A stretch of 64,000 bases of DNA, taken from Sinohyriopsis cumingii (lineage: Eukaryota; Mollusca; Bivalvia; Unionida; Unionidae). Made by a program: the position numbers and the translations under genes. The DNA is taken from contig CM068825.1 in assembly GCA_028554795.2 (NCBI GenBank), forward strand, positions 94,809,451 to 94,873,450, in the 5' to 3' direction. The notes beneath the pieces are model-generated. The model worked only from the letters and a program-made list of their open reading frames with translations. It did not search any database and was not told where the DNA came from. Shown here in pieces: positions 35,120 through 47,290 of this stretch (position 1 is the stretch's first letter; every line of letters starts with the position of its first letter).

Positions 35120-36682
35120 GAGAGTTTTCCTTGCAGAAAACAATAAAGATACAAATATATCACATCTTTGATCAATAATTTTACCATTTATTGCTAATGT
35201 TGGAAGTTAGAAGTGAATGCGATCAAAATAATGTACTAATTTTTTGGTAAAGAATATAAGAAAAGTTTGGATTTTACATATAAAGATTTGATACTAGAAG
35301 AGGTTAATACATACAGTTATCTTAGAACTCCCCCTAGTAACACCGGAAAATTTCTCACAGTTATAAAGCAAACAATTTGAAATTCTACTCGTTCAACATT
35401 TCACAATACGCTTAACAAAATATATAAAACTAATAAATATGAATTAAAGTTTCATGCCTAATGAAAATTCAAATAAAGCGTCATATCACTTCGTGTGGGA
35501 GCTATATGACGGTCCTCACAACTCTGTTCGTCCTGAAATCTGTTCACACTTCTCGATCATTATTAAAATGAGAATAAACAACTAAGAAAAATAACAATGC
35601 GTCAAAGGGATAATTTTGATTATACCAGTCAGAGGTATGAACATTTTGCCGATTTTAAGAAAGTGTATTTAGGCGCTAAGCCTGTGTTAAGAGTACAAGT
35701 CCATATTTTGTTAAAACTTTAAATCTGCTTGAGGACAGTCTTCAGATCGATTGGTCAATTATTTGTTATTTGATTGATTGACATGGAAGTATTGAGAGAT
35801 ATTGCGCAAATATAGACAGACATACAGACAGATAATTAAATTTTTGACGAGAAGGAGAATTACGGATTCAGTATTTTTATTTAATGTAAATAATGAGTCG
35901 GTCTATATGAACAACGAATTTTTATGCAAGGAAATAGGCTCTAAAATAGACCGAGGTGTACTATTCCACAAACAGATAGATAGATAGATAGATAGATAGG
36001 GTTTTACGTCATAGATATACAATTTAATTTCTTGATAGTTTGATAGAATTAAACTCTTGGTCCTAATGTGTCTCCTGACTATTGTAACATTGAAACACTA
36101 TTTATTTTGTTGCCGGCATGATCTATTCATCCGTTTCTACACTTCAAAAACTGCATTTGAGAAGCGATAAGAACTGTGATCGTCATCTTAACTATGAGCA
36201 CATCAGATAAAAGGCGATTGTCCGATTAAACATGAGCATAAGACAGGCGAAATGGGCGGTATTGTCGCCAATTGGATGTGCAATATTTAATGAATTGATC
36301 AATATATTTCCTCGAGAGATTGCTTGAAACTGTGTTTAGCAAATAATTTTTTAAAATATTTTTTTACACAGTTTTACATATTGTGATATGGTAAATAAAC
36401 AGCTTTAAAAATGGCATATTTAATGTTTTTTAATTCTTTGAATCAATTTGTATAAGATAAAGTAGTTATTTTTAATTTTCCAAATTTTGATGGTTTTACA
36501 GCATTAGAAAATATTGACATTAACAATGAGTCTTGTACAGCATTAAACAAAATCAGAACAAGAATTGGAGAGTAGGAGTTTCTTTAGTTATACAGCATGA
36601 ATAAACAGAACATTGCGAAATAGACGATCAAATGATTTTGAAGTATACTATAATAATTGGATGAGAAAGTATGCAGATCTTT
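35120..36682 (+). repeat. LINE-containing direct repeat, copy A
   Basis: Begins with a fragment of reverse transcriptase C-terminal coding (TAACACCGGAAAATTTCTCAC near 35340), then jumps to AAAGCGTCATATCACTTCGTG (35476), the CGTCAAAGGGATAATTTTGA unit, the MRKYRQTYRQIIK frame at 35802, a (GATA)n run and about 650 bases also found in copies B and C. The middle of the LINE is deleted relative to copy B. Confidence 0.7.
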
Positions 36683-37600
36683 GAAAGTCTTAAGTTACGT
36701 GTTTAGGCTCTAATAATCAGTAAAAAGGAAAAGGTGAAAACAACAAGTTTTATAAAATTTAACAAATACTTTATTTCCCTGAAGAACAAAAATTAATGCA
36801 AAAATGAAAAAATAAGAACTTACGGTTTTAAAAATAAAATCACGAATTAATTTTAGAAGTCCTAGTAATGAAATTTTCTAATGATTTCAAGTTCGAGTCC
36901 CGACGAAAAATCGAAAATGGAAGGCGATGACTTATAATGTAGTCACTATAGCGCCGATGTTTACAATTCTTTATGAACCACATAAAATAATATTCTGGTG
37001 TTTGAATTCGGAATAAAATTTAAAGAAATTTCTTTGTCCAAGAATTCTTTATGAGCACTCAAATATTTCCTGGAAAAAGAATTAATCTTTTAGAATCCAA
37101 ATAGTTTGAATAAAACTTAAAATGTAAATCCAAACTGGTCAAATCGAAATACTTTCCAGTGTCCAAAGGAAAAGCCCAAACTGAGAACTATCTCTCTAAA
37201 CATCACTATTAAATCCATTCACTGCGCAATTTCAGAAAACCCATAATTGCGAAATAGAGGCTGTTTACATATCTAACATTACGTTCTCCCAGTATGACCT
37301 TGATAAAAACCAATCCTTTTACTCCGGGAATAAAATAAAATTAGAAATTTGTTTACTTGTCTCAGAGATTTCTGAATCATGTTCGGGAACTAAGTCCAAA
37401 ATAGAAACGCTGTTTCTATTATCAGGTGTTTATAAAAAGAGTCAGGTCAAACTGAATTTACTGAAAAAGAAAAAAAAGCCAAATCAAGTAAACAAGATTA
37501 CATTACTTTGATATGTAATGAAATTAAAAATAAGAAGATTGTAAAACTTACAAACAATTAAATTAATTGAAATATAAATTAATCCAATATACATAACAAA
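36683..37600. other. About 0.9-kb insertion at the end of repeat copy A
   Basis: Copy C runs from GCAGATCTTTCAAAG directly into GTTATGGAAGGC (about 43622-43650). In copy A the same words are separated by this block. It contains AGTTCGAGTCCCG, similar to a tRNA B box, near 36890, but no clear SINE head. Confidence 0.45.
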
Positions 37601-37739
37601 AGGTTATGAAAGGCACTCATCATAAGAAAGTTACATGTTTATAAAGCATTCAAATTTTCTTAACCATTGAACCGCATAATATGTCTGCACACTATATTGC
37701 TAGACTGAATTATGTACTTGTAAAAAGAAAACATATGTG

Positions 37740-39813
37740 ATACAGTTTTCCTCGCAAAAAAAACTCAAAGATAGAGAGATAACGCATCTTTGATCAAGAA
37801 TTTTAGCAATTATTGCTAATATTGGAAGTTAGAAGTGAATGTGATGAACATAAAGTACTAATGTTTGTTAAAGAATATGAGAAAATTTTGGCTTTTACAT
37901 ATAAAGATTTGATACTAGAAGAGGTTAATAAATACAGCTATCTTTGGGCTCTCCCTAGTAACACCGGAAAATTTCTCACAGTTATAAAGCAAACAATATC
38001 AAAAGTCAGGAAAGCATTATTTTTGTTAGAAAGCTTTTATGGAATTCTGACCTACCTATAGTTTGACAGCCAAAAACTATTTGATAATACCTATTTTATC
38101 ACATACGGCGGTAATTTTGGGCTCTGATAATTGCAAAATCAATGAGAGAATTATTACAGATTTTCTAAAGATGGGATTTCAAATGCAAAAAGAATACACA
38201 GTTGTATGCTTTAGGAAGTAACTGGAATACAACCACTTACACGTAAAGTGAATTGAATGCCATCAAATATTGGCGTAGACTAATGTAGGAAAATCATGAC
38301 AAACTGTTGAAGTTATATGATAGATATTATTATGTTAACAAAATCAATGCACATAATACTACTTGTCGAAGGGTGATTATTTAAATGTCAGTTTCTCAAG
38401 TCTGTTTGTTTCTGATACATTTGGTACTCGCAGTCGTTAAATGATGTACAATGGCTAATCGATATAATGAAAAACAAAGTAAGGGTCATATAATTTCTTT
38501 GATACAAGCAAACGTAAATTGTATCTAGTAAATGAAAAATTCACGGACTTTTTAAAAGCAAACCTTTTTGACTTCAGTTGGATGATTGGTGTATTGCCTT
38601 TCCCAAAAATCATTTCCTTAATTTACTTTTAAACCTCAAAGCAACTTTTTCCAATTAAAACTGGCAGTTGCTCAAATATTCCAAGGAACGAAACATTGTG
38701 TACATTATGCAACGAAAATTGTTTAGATGGTAAATTTCATGAACATCGTATTGGCCTTGCTTCAAAACGGAAATTCAGATCTCTACATTGAATAGCAAGA
38801 AAATAGATGACCAAATGTATTGCTTTTGTATGATCTGTTTAATTAAAAAGGTATTTTTCTTTTAAAGCAATGTACATTTGTAAGAGCTGTTATGTCAGTA
38901 TATTTATGACAGTGATTCCTCATTTGTCACATTTTTGACTTGACCACAATAAATATTGTCGATTGACTTGGTATCAACGACTGGCTGAAAATAGGTATAT
39001 GGATTAGCGCGAAACGTATTTGTATATGGAAACATATTATAGGTGGATAATGGTTTGGGATCCTGAAATAATGTCAAATTTAGCTCGCTTGAAAGAACCT
39101 ACAATTTATTACTTCAAACAGCTTTCATAACCCGACTGATTTCGGTTGAATTGTTTTAGTGACAAACCATATGTAATTTTGTATTTTTGTTTTGAAATTT
39201 TACTCTTGCATACGTTTTGCAATACCCTTTACAAAAGATGTAAAACTTATAAAGGGAATTAAATTGTTCATTCCAAATGGAGAAGAAGAAAAAACCCAAC
39301 TTAAACGTCATATCACTTCGTGCGGGAGCTAAATGACGGTCGTTACTATTCTCTTAGTCCTGAAATCTGTATTGATCGAAATGAGAATAAACAACTAAGG
39401 AAAATAATAATGTGTCAAAGGGATAATTTTGAATATACCGCTATGAGGTATGGACATGCTTCAGACTTGAAGAAAATGTATTTAGGCACTAAGCCTGTGT
39501 TGAGAGTACACATAAAAGTACGTACTTTGTTAAATCTTTAAATCGTTTTGCATACACAGTCTTCAGATAGATTGATCGATTGTTCGTTTATTTGCTATTT
39601 TGATTGACTGACATGGAAGTATCGAAAGATACGCGCAAATATAGACAGACATACAGGGCAGATAATTTGATCTTTGAGGAGAAGGGGAATTACGGATTGA
39701 ATATGTTCTTTTGATGCAATATTGAGTTTGTCTATAGGAATAACGACCTTTTATACAAAGAAAAATGCATTAAATTAGGCCGAGGTAAACGATTCTATAA
39801 ACATTCTACAAAA

Positions 39814-39846
<33 letters not shown>

Positions 39847-41110
39847 TACAGAAAGACAGACAGACAGATAGATAGATAGATAGAGAGATAGAGAGATAGA
39901 TAGAGATTTACGGCATTGATATACAATTTAATCCCTTGATAGTTAATACAATTCAACTCTTTGTCCTTATTGGTCTCCTGACTATTGTAAGTGCTGATGC
40001 ACTGAAACAATTATTTATTCTTTTGCCGCCATGATCGATTCATCCATTTCTACAGTTCAGAAAATGCATTTGAGAGGCTATAATGACTGTGATTATCGTC
40101 TTAACTATGAGCGCATCAGATTTAAAAGGAGTAACCTTGAAAATGAACATACGTCGGGCAAAAATGACGGCAATAGACACCTTCAGAAAAGCACATGAAA
40201 GGCGAAAAGGACGTTGATTATTACCTTAAACAAGACAGGTAACAAGGACGGTGATAATAGGGAACAATACTGATTACATTTAAATTATACAAGAATTCAA
40301 ACAAAATGTTCAATTTAGAATGACCAAGAAAAAAAAATTTCACATTTCTATATTGAATTTTGTCAGCTTTTCGTAACCCCAGTCTTTATTCCTGTTTCGA
40401 GAATATGTGTTTATTTGAGCAAGTCCTTAGATTGACGATATTTTTCATAGTTATATTGCATTGTATTTATCAAATGTGTCCTCCATGGGAATTGAATGTT
40501 TTTCTCATGGATCTTGCAAATAAACCGAAGTGATGGAATAACACTAATTCTCTCATAGGAAATAACTAATATTTTTTCACACATAGAAATTTTTATTTGA
40601 AGCTGCACAAATGATCTCATGAATTGCCACGTTTTAAGAGTTCGAAAAACAAATAAATAAATAAATGTACATCCAGTATATCTGTTACAGTAATTTACTG
40701 TTTGAAAAGGCAAAAAGAACAGGATAATTCGACAATACGAATACAACTTTGTTGAAAAGAAATTATGTCGAGGAATTTATTTTCACAGGTGAATGTGCTT
40801 TATTGATGAATCAATCGATATATTTACTCAAGATATTGCTTTCAACTTGGTTAAACAAATAAAACTAAAAAAGTATGTATTTACCTAGTTTTCCATCAAG
40901 TGAAATGGTAGACAGTTTTGAAAATGGCATAGTTAATGTCTTTAATTCTTTGAATCAATTTATATAAGATAAAGTACTTATTTTTTAACTTTTGAACTTT
41001 ATAATGGTTTTACAGCATTAGAAAATATTGACATTAACAATCAGGCCTGTGCAATATAAAAATATCAGAACAAGAACTGGAGAGTAGCATTGTCTTTAAT
41101 TATACAGAAT
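37740..41110 (+). repeat. LINE-containing direct repeat, copy B (most complete)
   Basis: Reverse transcriptase C-terminal coding at 37800-38060 (TYKDLILEEVNKYSY, TGKFLTVIKQTISKVRKALF) followed by a worn C-terminal domain to about 38950 (LCNENC near 38710, TKCIAFV near 38815). This is the usual end of a non-LTR retrotransposon. Then come the CQRDNFEYTAMRYGHASDLK frame at 39320-39541, (GATA/GACA)n at 39815-39906 and the shared 3' block. The clade of the LINE was not determined. Confidence 0.7.
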
Positions 41111-41129
41111 GAATAATTAGAATATGGCG

Positions 41130-43650
41130 AAATAGTCGATGAAACGACTTAGAATGATAAACAATGTCTAATCAATAGAATGAAAAACAAATGAAGGGAC
41201 ATAAAAATTCTTCGATTGAAGCAAACAAAAATTTGTATCTAGCAAACGAAACATTCATGAGTTTTTTAAAAGCATACATTCAGTTGGATGATTATTTTAT
41301 TTTCTTTCCCAAAAATTTGTGGACTATTTACTTTAAAACCTGAAAACAAAGATTTTCAATTGGTCAAATATTCAAGGGAATGAATGTCTACACTATGTAA
41401 CGAAAATAATTTAGATGATTAATTTCGTTAACATTGCATTGTCCTGGTTTCAAAACAGAAGGAATTTTTTATACCTAAAATACCAAGAAAATAGAGGGCC
41501 ACATATATTACTTTTGAAAGGTTTGTTGAATTCAAAAGGTATTCGTTTTTAAAGCAATGTAAATTTATACTAGCTGTTAGATAATTGGACCATTTGATAG
41601 TGATAATGTAAATGTTCTTGTCAAATTAAACATATACCATTATTATTTTACAACAGTGCTTGTAAAATAATTTTTAACCACAATGTATATAACATCATAC
41701 ATTTGATAGTGATAATGTAGATGCTTTTGTTAAATTAAACATGTACGGTTATTATTTTACAACAGTGCTTGAAATTTTTTTTACCACCATGTATATAATA
41801 TCATATATTTGATTTGTCCATATTTTGTTTCACTTAACGATTCAAATCTAACAGAAGAATGACCAGTCTAATATGCGAACTATGTAAACTTTGGGATGAT
41901 GTTTTAGGCTGTTATTATTAGTTGAATAATGTTGTAACAACAATTTAACATTTTTGTCCATAACACCCTTTTTTTAAAACTATGTTACAATGGTAACTGA
42001 ATCATTAGTCCCCTGTATGAATGTTATGTCAGTGTTACACACATGTTTATCTTTCCTTGATGTACCTTGTACTCCTCATTTGTGATATTTTGGACTTGAC
42101 CGCAATAAGCATTGTCAACTGACTTAGTATAAATGACTGGAGAAAATAGTTATATGGATTGGCGTAAAATGTATTTGTAATGGAAGCCTATGATACGTAG
42201 ATAATAGTCTGTTTCGCTCGTTAATAGAATCTACAATTTATTACTTCAACACGCTTTCATAATGCGTCTCGTACCGGTTGAGTTGCTTCAGTGACAAGCC
42301 ATTTATAATTCTGTATTTTTATTTGAAATTGTTCTCGTTTATACATTCTGCAACACGCTTAACAAAAGCTATGAAACTGATAATGTGAATTAAAGTTTCA
42401 TGCCCAATGAAAAAACAAATAAAGCGTCATATCACTTCGTGTGGAAGATATATTACAGTCCTCACAACTCTGTTAGTCCTGAAATCTGTACACGCTTCTC
42501 GATCATTGATTGAAATGAGAATAAACAACTAAGAAAAATAACAATGCGTCAAAGGGATAATTTTGATTATACCAGTCAGAGGTATAGACATTCAGCCGAT
42601 TTTAAGAAAATGTATTTAGGCACTAAGCCCGTGTTAAAAGTACAAGTACATATTTTGTTAAAACTTTAAATCTGCTTGCAGACACAGTCTTCAGATCGAT
42701 TGATCGATTGGTCAATTATTTGTTATTTGATTGAGTGACATGAATGTATCGAGAGTAATGCGCAAATATAGACAAACATACAGACAGATAATTAAATCTT
42801 TGACGAGAAGGAGAATTACGGACTCAATATTTTTATTTAATGTAAATACTGAGTCGATCTATAAGAACAACGAATTTGTATACAAGGAAAAAGGCTCTAA
42901 AATAGACCGAGGTGTACAATTCCACAAACAGGCAGATAGATAGATAGGTTTTACGTCATAGATATACAATTTAATTTCTTGATAGTTTGATAGAATTCAA
43001 CTCTTTGTCCTAATGTGTCTCCTGACTATTGTAACATTGAAACACTATTTATTTTGATGCCGGCAAGATCTATTCATCCGTTTCTACAGTTCAGAAACTG
43101 CATTTGAGAGGTGATAATAACTGTGATTGTCATTTTAACTATGAGCACATCAGATATAAAAGGCGATTGTCCGATTAAAAATGAGCATACGACAGGCGAA
43201 ATGGGCGGCATTGTCGCCAGTTGGATGTGCAATATTTAATGAATCGATCAATATATTTACTCGAGATATTGCTTGCAACTGCGTTTAGCAAATAAAATAA
43301 CATATATTTATTTACCCAGTTTTCCTTATTGTGATATGGTAAATAACCAGTTTTGAAAATAGCATAATTAATGTTTTTTTTAATTCCTCGAATCAATTTG
43401 TATAAGATGAAGTGGTTATTTTTAACTTTTCAACTTTTGATGGTTTTACGGCATTAGAAAATATTGACATTAACAATGAGGCTTGTGCAGCATTAAACAA
43501 AATCAAAACAAGAATTGGAGAGTAGGATTTTCTTTAAGTATAGAGCATGAATAATCATAATATTGCAAAATAGACGATCAAACGACTTTAAAGTATACTA
43601 TGATAATTGGATGAGAACATGTGCAGATCTTTCAAAGGTTATGGAAGGCT
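41130..43650 (+). repeat. LINE-containing direct repeat, copy C
   Basis: Starts with the part of the LINE C-terminal domain that corresponds to about 38450 in copy B, contains an internal direct duplication of about 107 bases (41592 and 41699, TTTGATAGTGATAATGTA), and continues with the MRKYRQTYRQIIKSLTRRRI frame (42731-42943) and the shared block to 43650. All three copies have the same orientation. Confidence 0.7.
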
Positions 43651-44619
43651 CTTATCATATGAAAGTCACATGCTTATACAACATACAAATTTCCCTTAAC
43701 CATTGAAAACCATATAATAATAATGTCTCGTTAAAAAAATAATATTTGGGATTTCTGAATTTTGTTGGTGTTGCATAGCCAGCGCATTTGAATCCGTTAG
43801 CAAAATATATAATTAGTAAACCGTAACAGTAAATGCTACTTTAATTTATTCAAATAGTTGTTGGCCCAAATTTCATGAAACTGTAACGATGAATACGTTG
43901 GAAAAGGCATGTGTGGAATAATAGGTTGCAGATATGTTACGACCTCTTTTAGTGGAATGTATTTATTGAACATTAACAAAAATACTTATGAATTAATCTA
44001 ATATATATGTACGAGAAACTCAGAATAAAAATGTTGTTCGTTATTTAGCTAGTCAATACTTAGTTTTTCAGCTTTGTTTTTTTTTTTTTTTTTTTTCTTT
44101 CTTCAGCTTCTCTGTATTTGATATTCGGTATTTAACCATATATCTACAGATTTCTCTTCCAATTTTGATGGGAAAAAATCATGATGACAAGAGTGCGGAA
44201 TAGATGTGCCAAAATGTAAATATTAGCAAAGTGCATGAAAGTAGGATACATGATAAGTTTTAGCCAAAATAATTTTTTAAAACATATTTTGTTTGTGCTT
44301 TATTTTGGGTAGCAAGGAGAGGAAGAAAGTTTGGTACTTAATTGTTTACAAACAGTGTTTGCTTTCATGAAATGTTATGTAAAAATCATGATCGTGCTTG
44401 CCAAGTACTGTGTCTTAAAGTAATCAGGTGTAAATATCACCAGCATATATTTTAAATAACGTCTAGGTTTAAGACCTTTGATCGGTTGCGTTTAAGTCAG
44501 AAGTTAATTCCTCATTTAAATTTGAGTCCAGACTTAAATTCTTTTGGTAAATTTCAGGCCATTTCTTCTAAAATGCAGCTGAACTGTAGATTGCTGTTTT
44601 CTGATATCTCATGGATATA
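43651..44619. other. Intergenic DNA with poly(T)
   Basis: Holds a run of about 20 T at 44077-44096. Nothing else recognised. Confidence 0.5.
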
Positions 44620-44910
44620 AGATATACAATTCATGGGTAAGGAACATCCAACTCAAAGATATAGACCATACAACTGTTGGTCATAGGTTATACAACTCCT
44701 GGGTAAAGACATATAATTCCTGGGTAAAATAACATATAACTCATGGGTAAAGAACATACAACTCACGCGTAAGGAACATACAACTCATGGATAAAGAACA
44801 TGGGTATAGAAAATATAACTCATAATTATAGAATATACAATGCATTGGAACTGAGCATACAAGTCATGGATATAGAAGATACGACTCATGGGTATAGACA
44901 TATCTGATAC
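44620..44910. repeat. About 22-bp minisatellite
   Basis: Degenerate units of the form CATACAACTCATGGGTAAAGAA, at least ten, with variants ATAACTCATGGGTA and ACGACTCATGGGTATAGA. Confidence 0.75.
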
Positions 44911-45464
44911 GACATACTAATTTCTTCTCTTATGAGAATATAGAATAATATTTAATAAGCGAATTTTTTTAAAACCAAGATAATTTGAATAAACAAGTGT
45001 GAAACCATGAAACGGTTAAATCAAAGCAAAAGGTGACACACTGCTTGACCCTATGTCAAACGATAGTGACAGCAAAATCTTCAAAATGTTCGTACAGTTA
45101 TATTCCGCGAGAAGTGTAGTAGTGTAAACAGTATGATATAAAGTGCTAATGTTATGTTAAATCAAACATTAGAACAGTTAAAACACAAAAAGCTAACCTA
45201 CATCTTCTGGGAAAGACCATTATTAGATATTGCCATTCTATACAATTATCCAAGAACATTGATTTGTTTGGTATGAATTTGTTTCCAGAAATTACCTTCT
45301 GACAGATAGAAACATTACTCTAGCTAATAAGACCAATATACCATTAACTATTTCTCGTTTAGAAAATAAAAAGTTTCCAGATATCTTCCTTGATACTATT
45401 ATGGTTTAAAAATTCATTTTCATCTAAAAAGCAATTAATTTAATTGATGATAGCAAAGGATTCA

Positions 45465-45640
45465 AACCAATGCTACTTAGAACTTAAATATTAACCTTAT
45501 ACGTGATTTTTAAATAACCAGTGCTATTTAGAACTCAAGTAATAATCTTATATGTGATTTTCAAATAACCAATGCTACTTAGAACTCAAGTAATAACCTT
45601 ACACGTGATTTTTAAATGACCAAAGCTACTCGTAGCTCCG
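45465..45640. repeat. About 51-bp tandem repeat, three to four units
   Basis: Units begin AACCAATGCTACTTAGAACT and end ACGTGATTTTTAAAT (starts near 45465, 45515, 45567, and a diverged one near 45617). Confidence 0.75.
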
Positions 45641-46324
45641 TAAAGAATTAACGCTACTTAATATCAGATCCCCAGACAACAGATTTACAGAAAAAAGCAA
45701 CATTACTTGGAATCCCATACATAATGCAAAAAAAGGAAGACATATTTCAGCAGTAATGAAGTCAAAATCGAAAATCACAATTAATAGCATGAATCCAACA
45801 TTGTACTAGGGAAGATAAGTATAATTATTATGATGCTTTTGGAATGTTTTTATTGATATAGGTCAAAGCCACTATATTCCAGAACTTTACCCTTCAATCA
45901 CACTGGAGTGTATTATTTTCCTGTCGCGTGGTTTCGGTTTGCATTGTAAGAAAAGAACAACAAAAATGCTGCCACCGCAAGGGCAGACCATTCCGTCTAA
46001 CATCGGTTTCATTGTGAAAACTATTTAGATAATTACCGTGGTATACATTATACAATAGCGAAAACTTCACCAACAATATTACGTTAAAAGAATTTATCAG
46101 CGTATCTAATGCCGGAAACATATTGCCTGAACAATGTCGTGTCTGCAACGTCAAAATGTTTAAGTCACTATTTCACTTACATGCGTCATACAGTATACAG
46201 ATGTATGAATTTTCAAATAAGTATCCGTAGTAATTGATAAATTAATCGAGTTACGTACTGAATTGGAAGAGCAACAACTATTTTCAGTATTAATATTACA
46301 GTGGCATCCACACTGACCTATCCC
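45641..46324. other. Intergenic DNA, nothing recognised
   Basis: No supported gene. The following polymerase pseudogene may extend into its right end. Confidence 0.4.
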
Positions 46325-47290
46325 GAGATGAAATATGATCATCATCTATTTATTGAAATGAATCTGCTTCCGGATTTCAAAGCATTTCCCAGATTCGCTC
46401 GTGCGAATGGATACAACCTTAATCGACAATATCTCTACATAATGTCTTTGGATCCAATCAATCTCTATGATCGAACATTAATGCAACCTGTTGTGGGCTT
46501 TAAATAGGTGGAGCCCGCACACATATATGTGGCAAAGTGCATGAAATGCATATAATAAAATCCTTCACCACCTCCACAACGACTACCCACTGGCACTTGA
46601 AGCAAAGATTTTACACAAGTCGTGGATGTATCAGTATTAATGCCAAATCATTGAGGATTTGGGTCGGTTCTATACATAATGCACCAAACAGGTTCCAAAT
46701 ATAATTGTCAAATTTAATTATCTTGTTCATGTGAGAAACCTGAAACTGGGGGTTCTGCGAGTCCACCGGATACTCGGATTTCATAAGCGGCTCCGTATAT
46801 TCAAATAAATACTGACTTGAGAACGGTGACGACGACTCAGTTATAAAACATTTCTGTAAACTGATGACCAACGCTGTGTTATAGAAAGCCATGGAGAACC
46901 TACGGAAGCGAATCCACGTTGATCTTTTATGGGGACAGTGCGGAAGTTAAACTCAGACTTATTCAGGATCATGCAAAAGTTTCAATGGTGGATCGCTGAC
47001 ACACACAGCTAGAAATTTGTCAAATTCCATCTACGTTCGCGTGTATGTACTAGACTTGTCTAGACCATTTACATATATATTTTTCTAAAATAAAATAAAG
47101 CCTCGGTACAGTGACAACATCAAGGTGCAGTAATCGGATACAGACTTGCTCCTGATAAATATTACCACCAATGATGCCAACGCGAACGTGGGCGACACTT
47201 TGCTGGGGAACAAATCTGACAACAACAAGTACCCAACAGATCGTTCTCTATTTGAAACAGGTAGTGGGAAAACCAAGAACACTTGGGACT
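46325..47290 (+). pseudogene. Polinton-type protein-primed DNA polymerase B, decayed
   Basis: Plus-strand frames read successively LFIEMNLLPDFKAFPRFARA, then SLDPINLYDRTLMQP.VGFK (worn motif A region, D..NLYG in active relatives), YLVHVRNLKLGVLRVHRILG (about 46714-46775), a piece near 46895-46940 matching the MENLRKRI block that precedes the second catalytic region, then SIYVRVYVLDLSR (about 47025) and motif C SDTD (47134-47145) preceded by a TAA in place of the Tyr. The order and spacing are those of a Polinton/Maverick polymerase. The protein is clearly different from the polymerase-helicase gene at 3460, so a second lineage of such elements once inserted here. Many stops and shifts. Confidence 0.75.

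Noticed and set aside
44620-45640. CRISPR-like array
   Set aside because: Units are contiguous and degenerate with no unique spacers. They are minisatellites in an animal genome.
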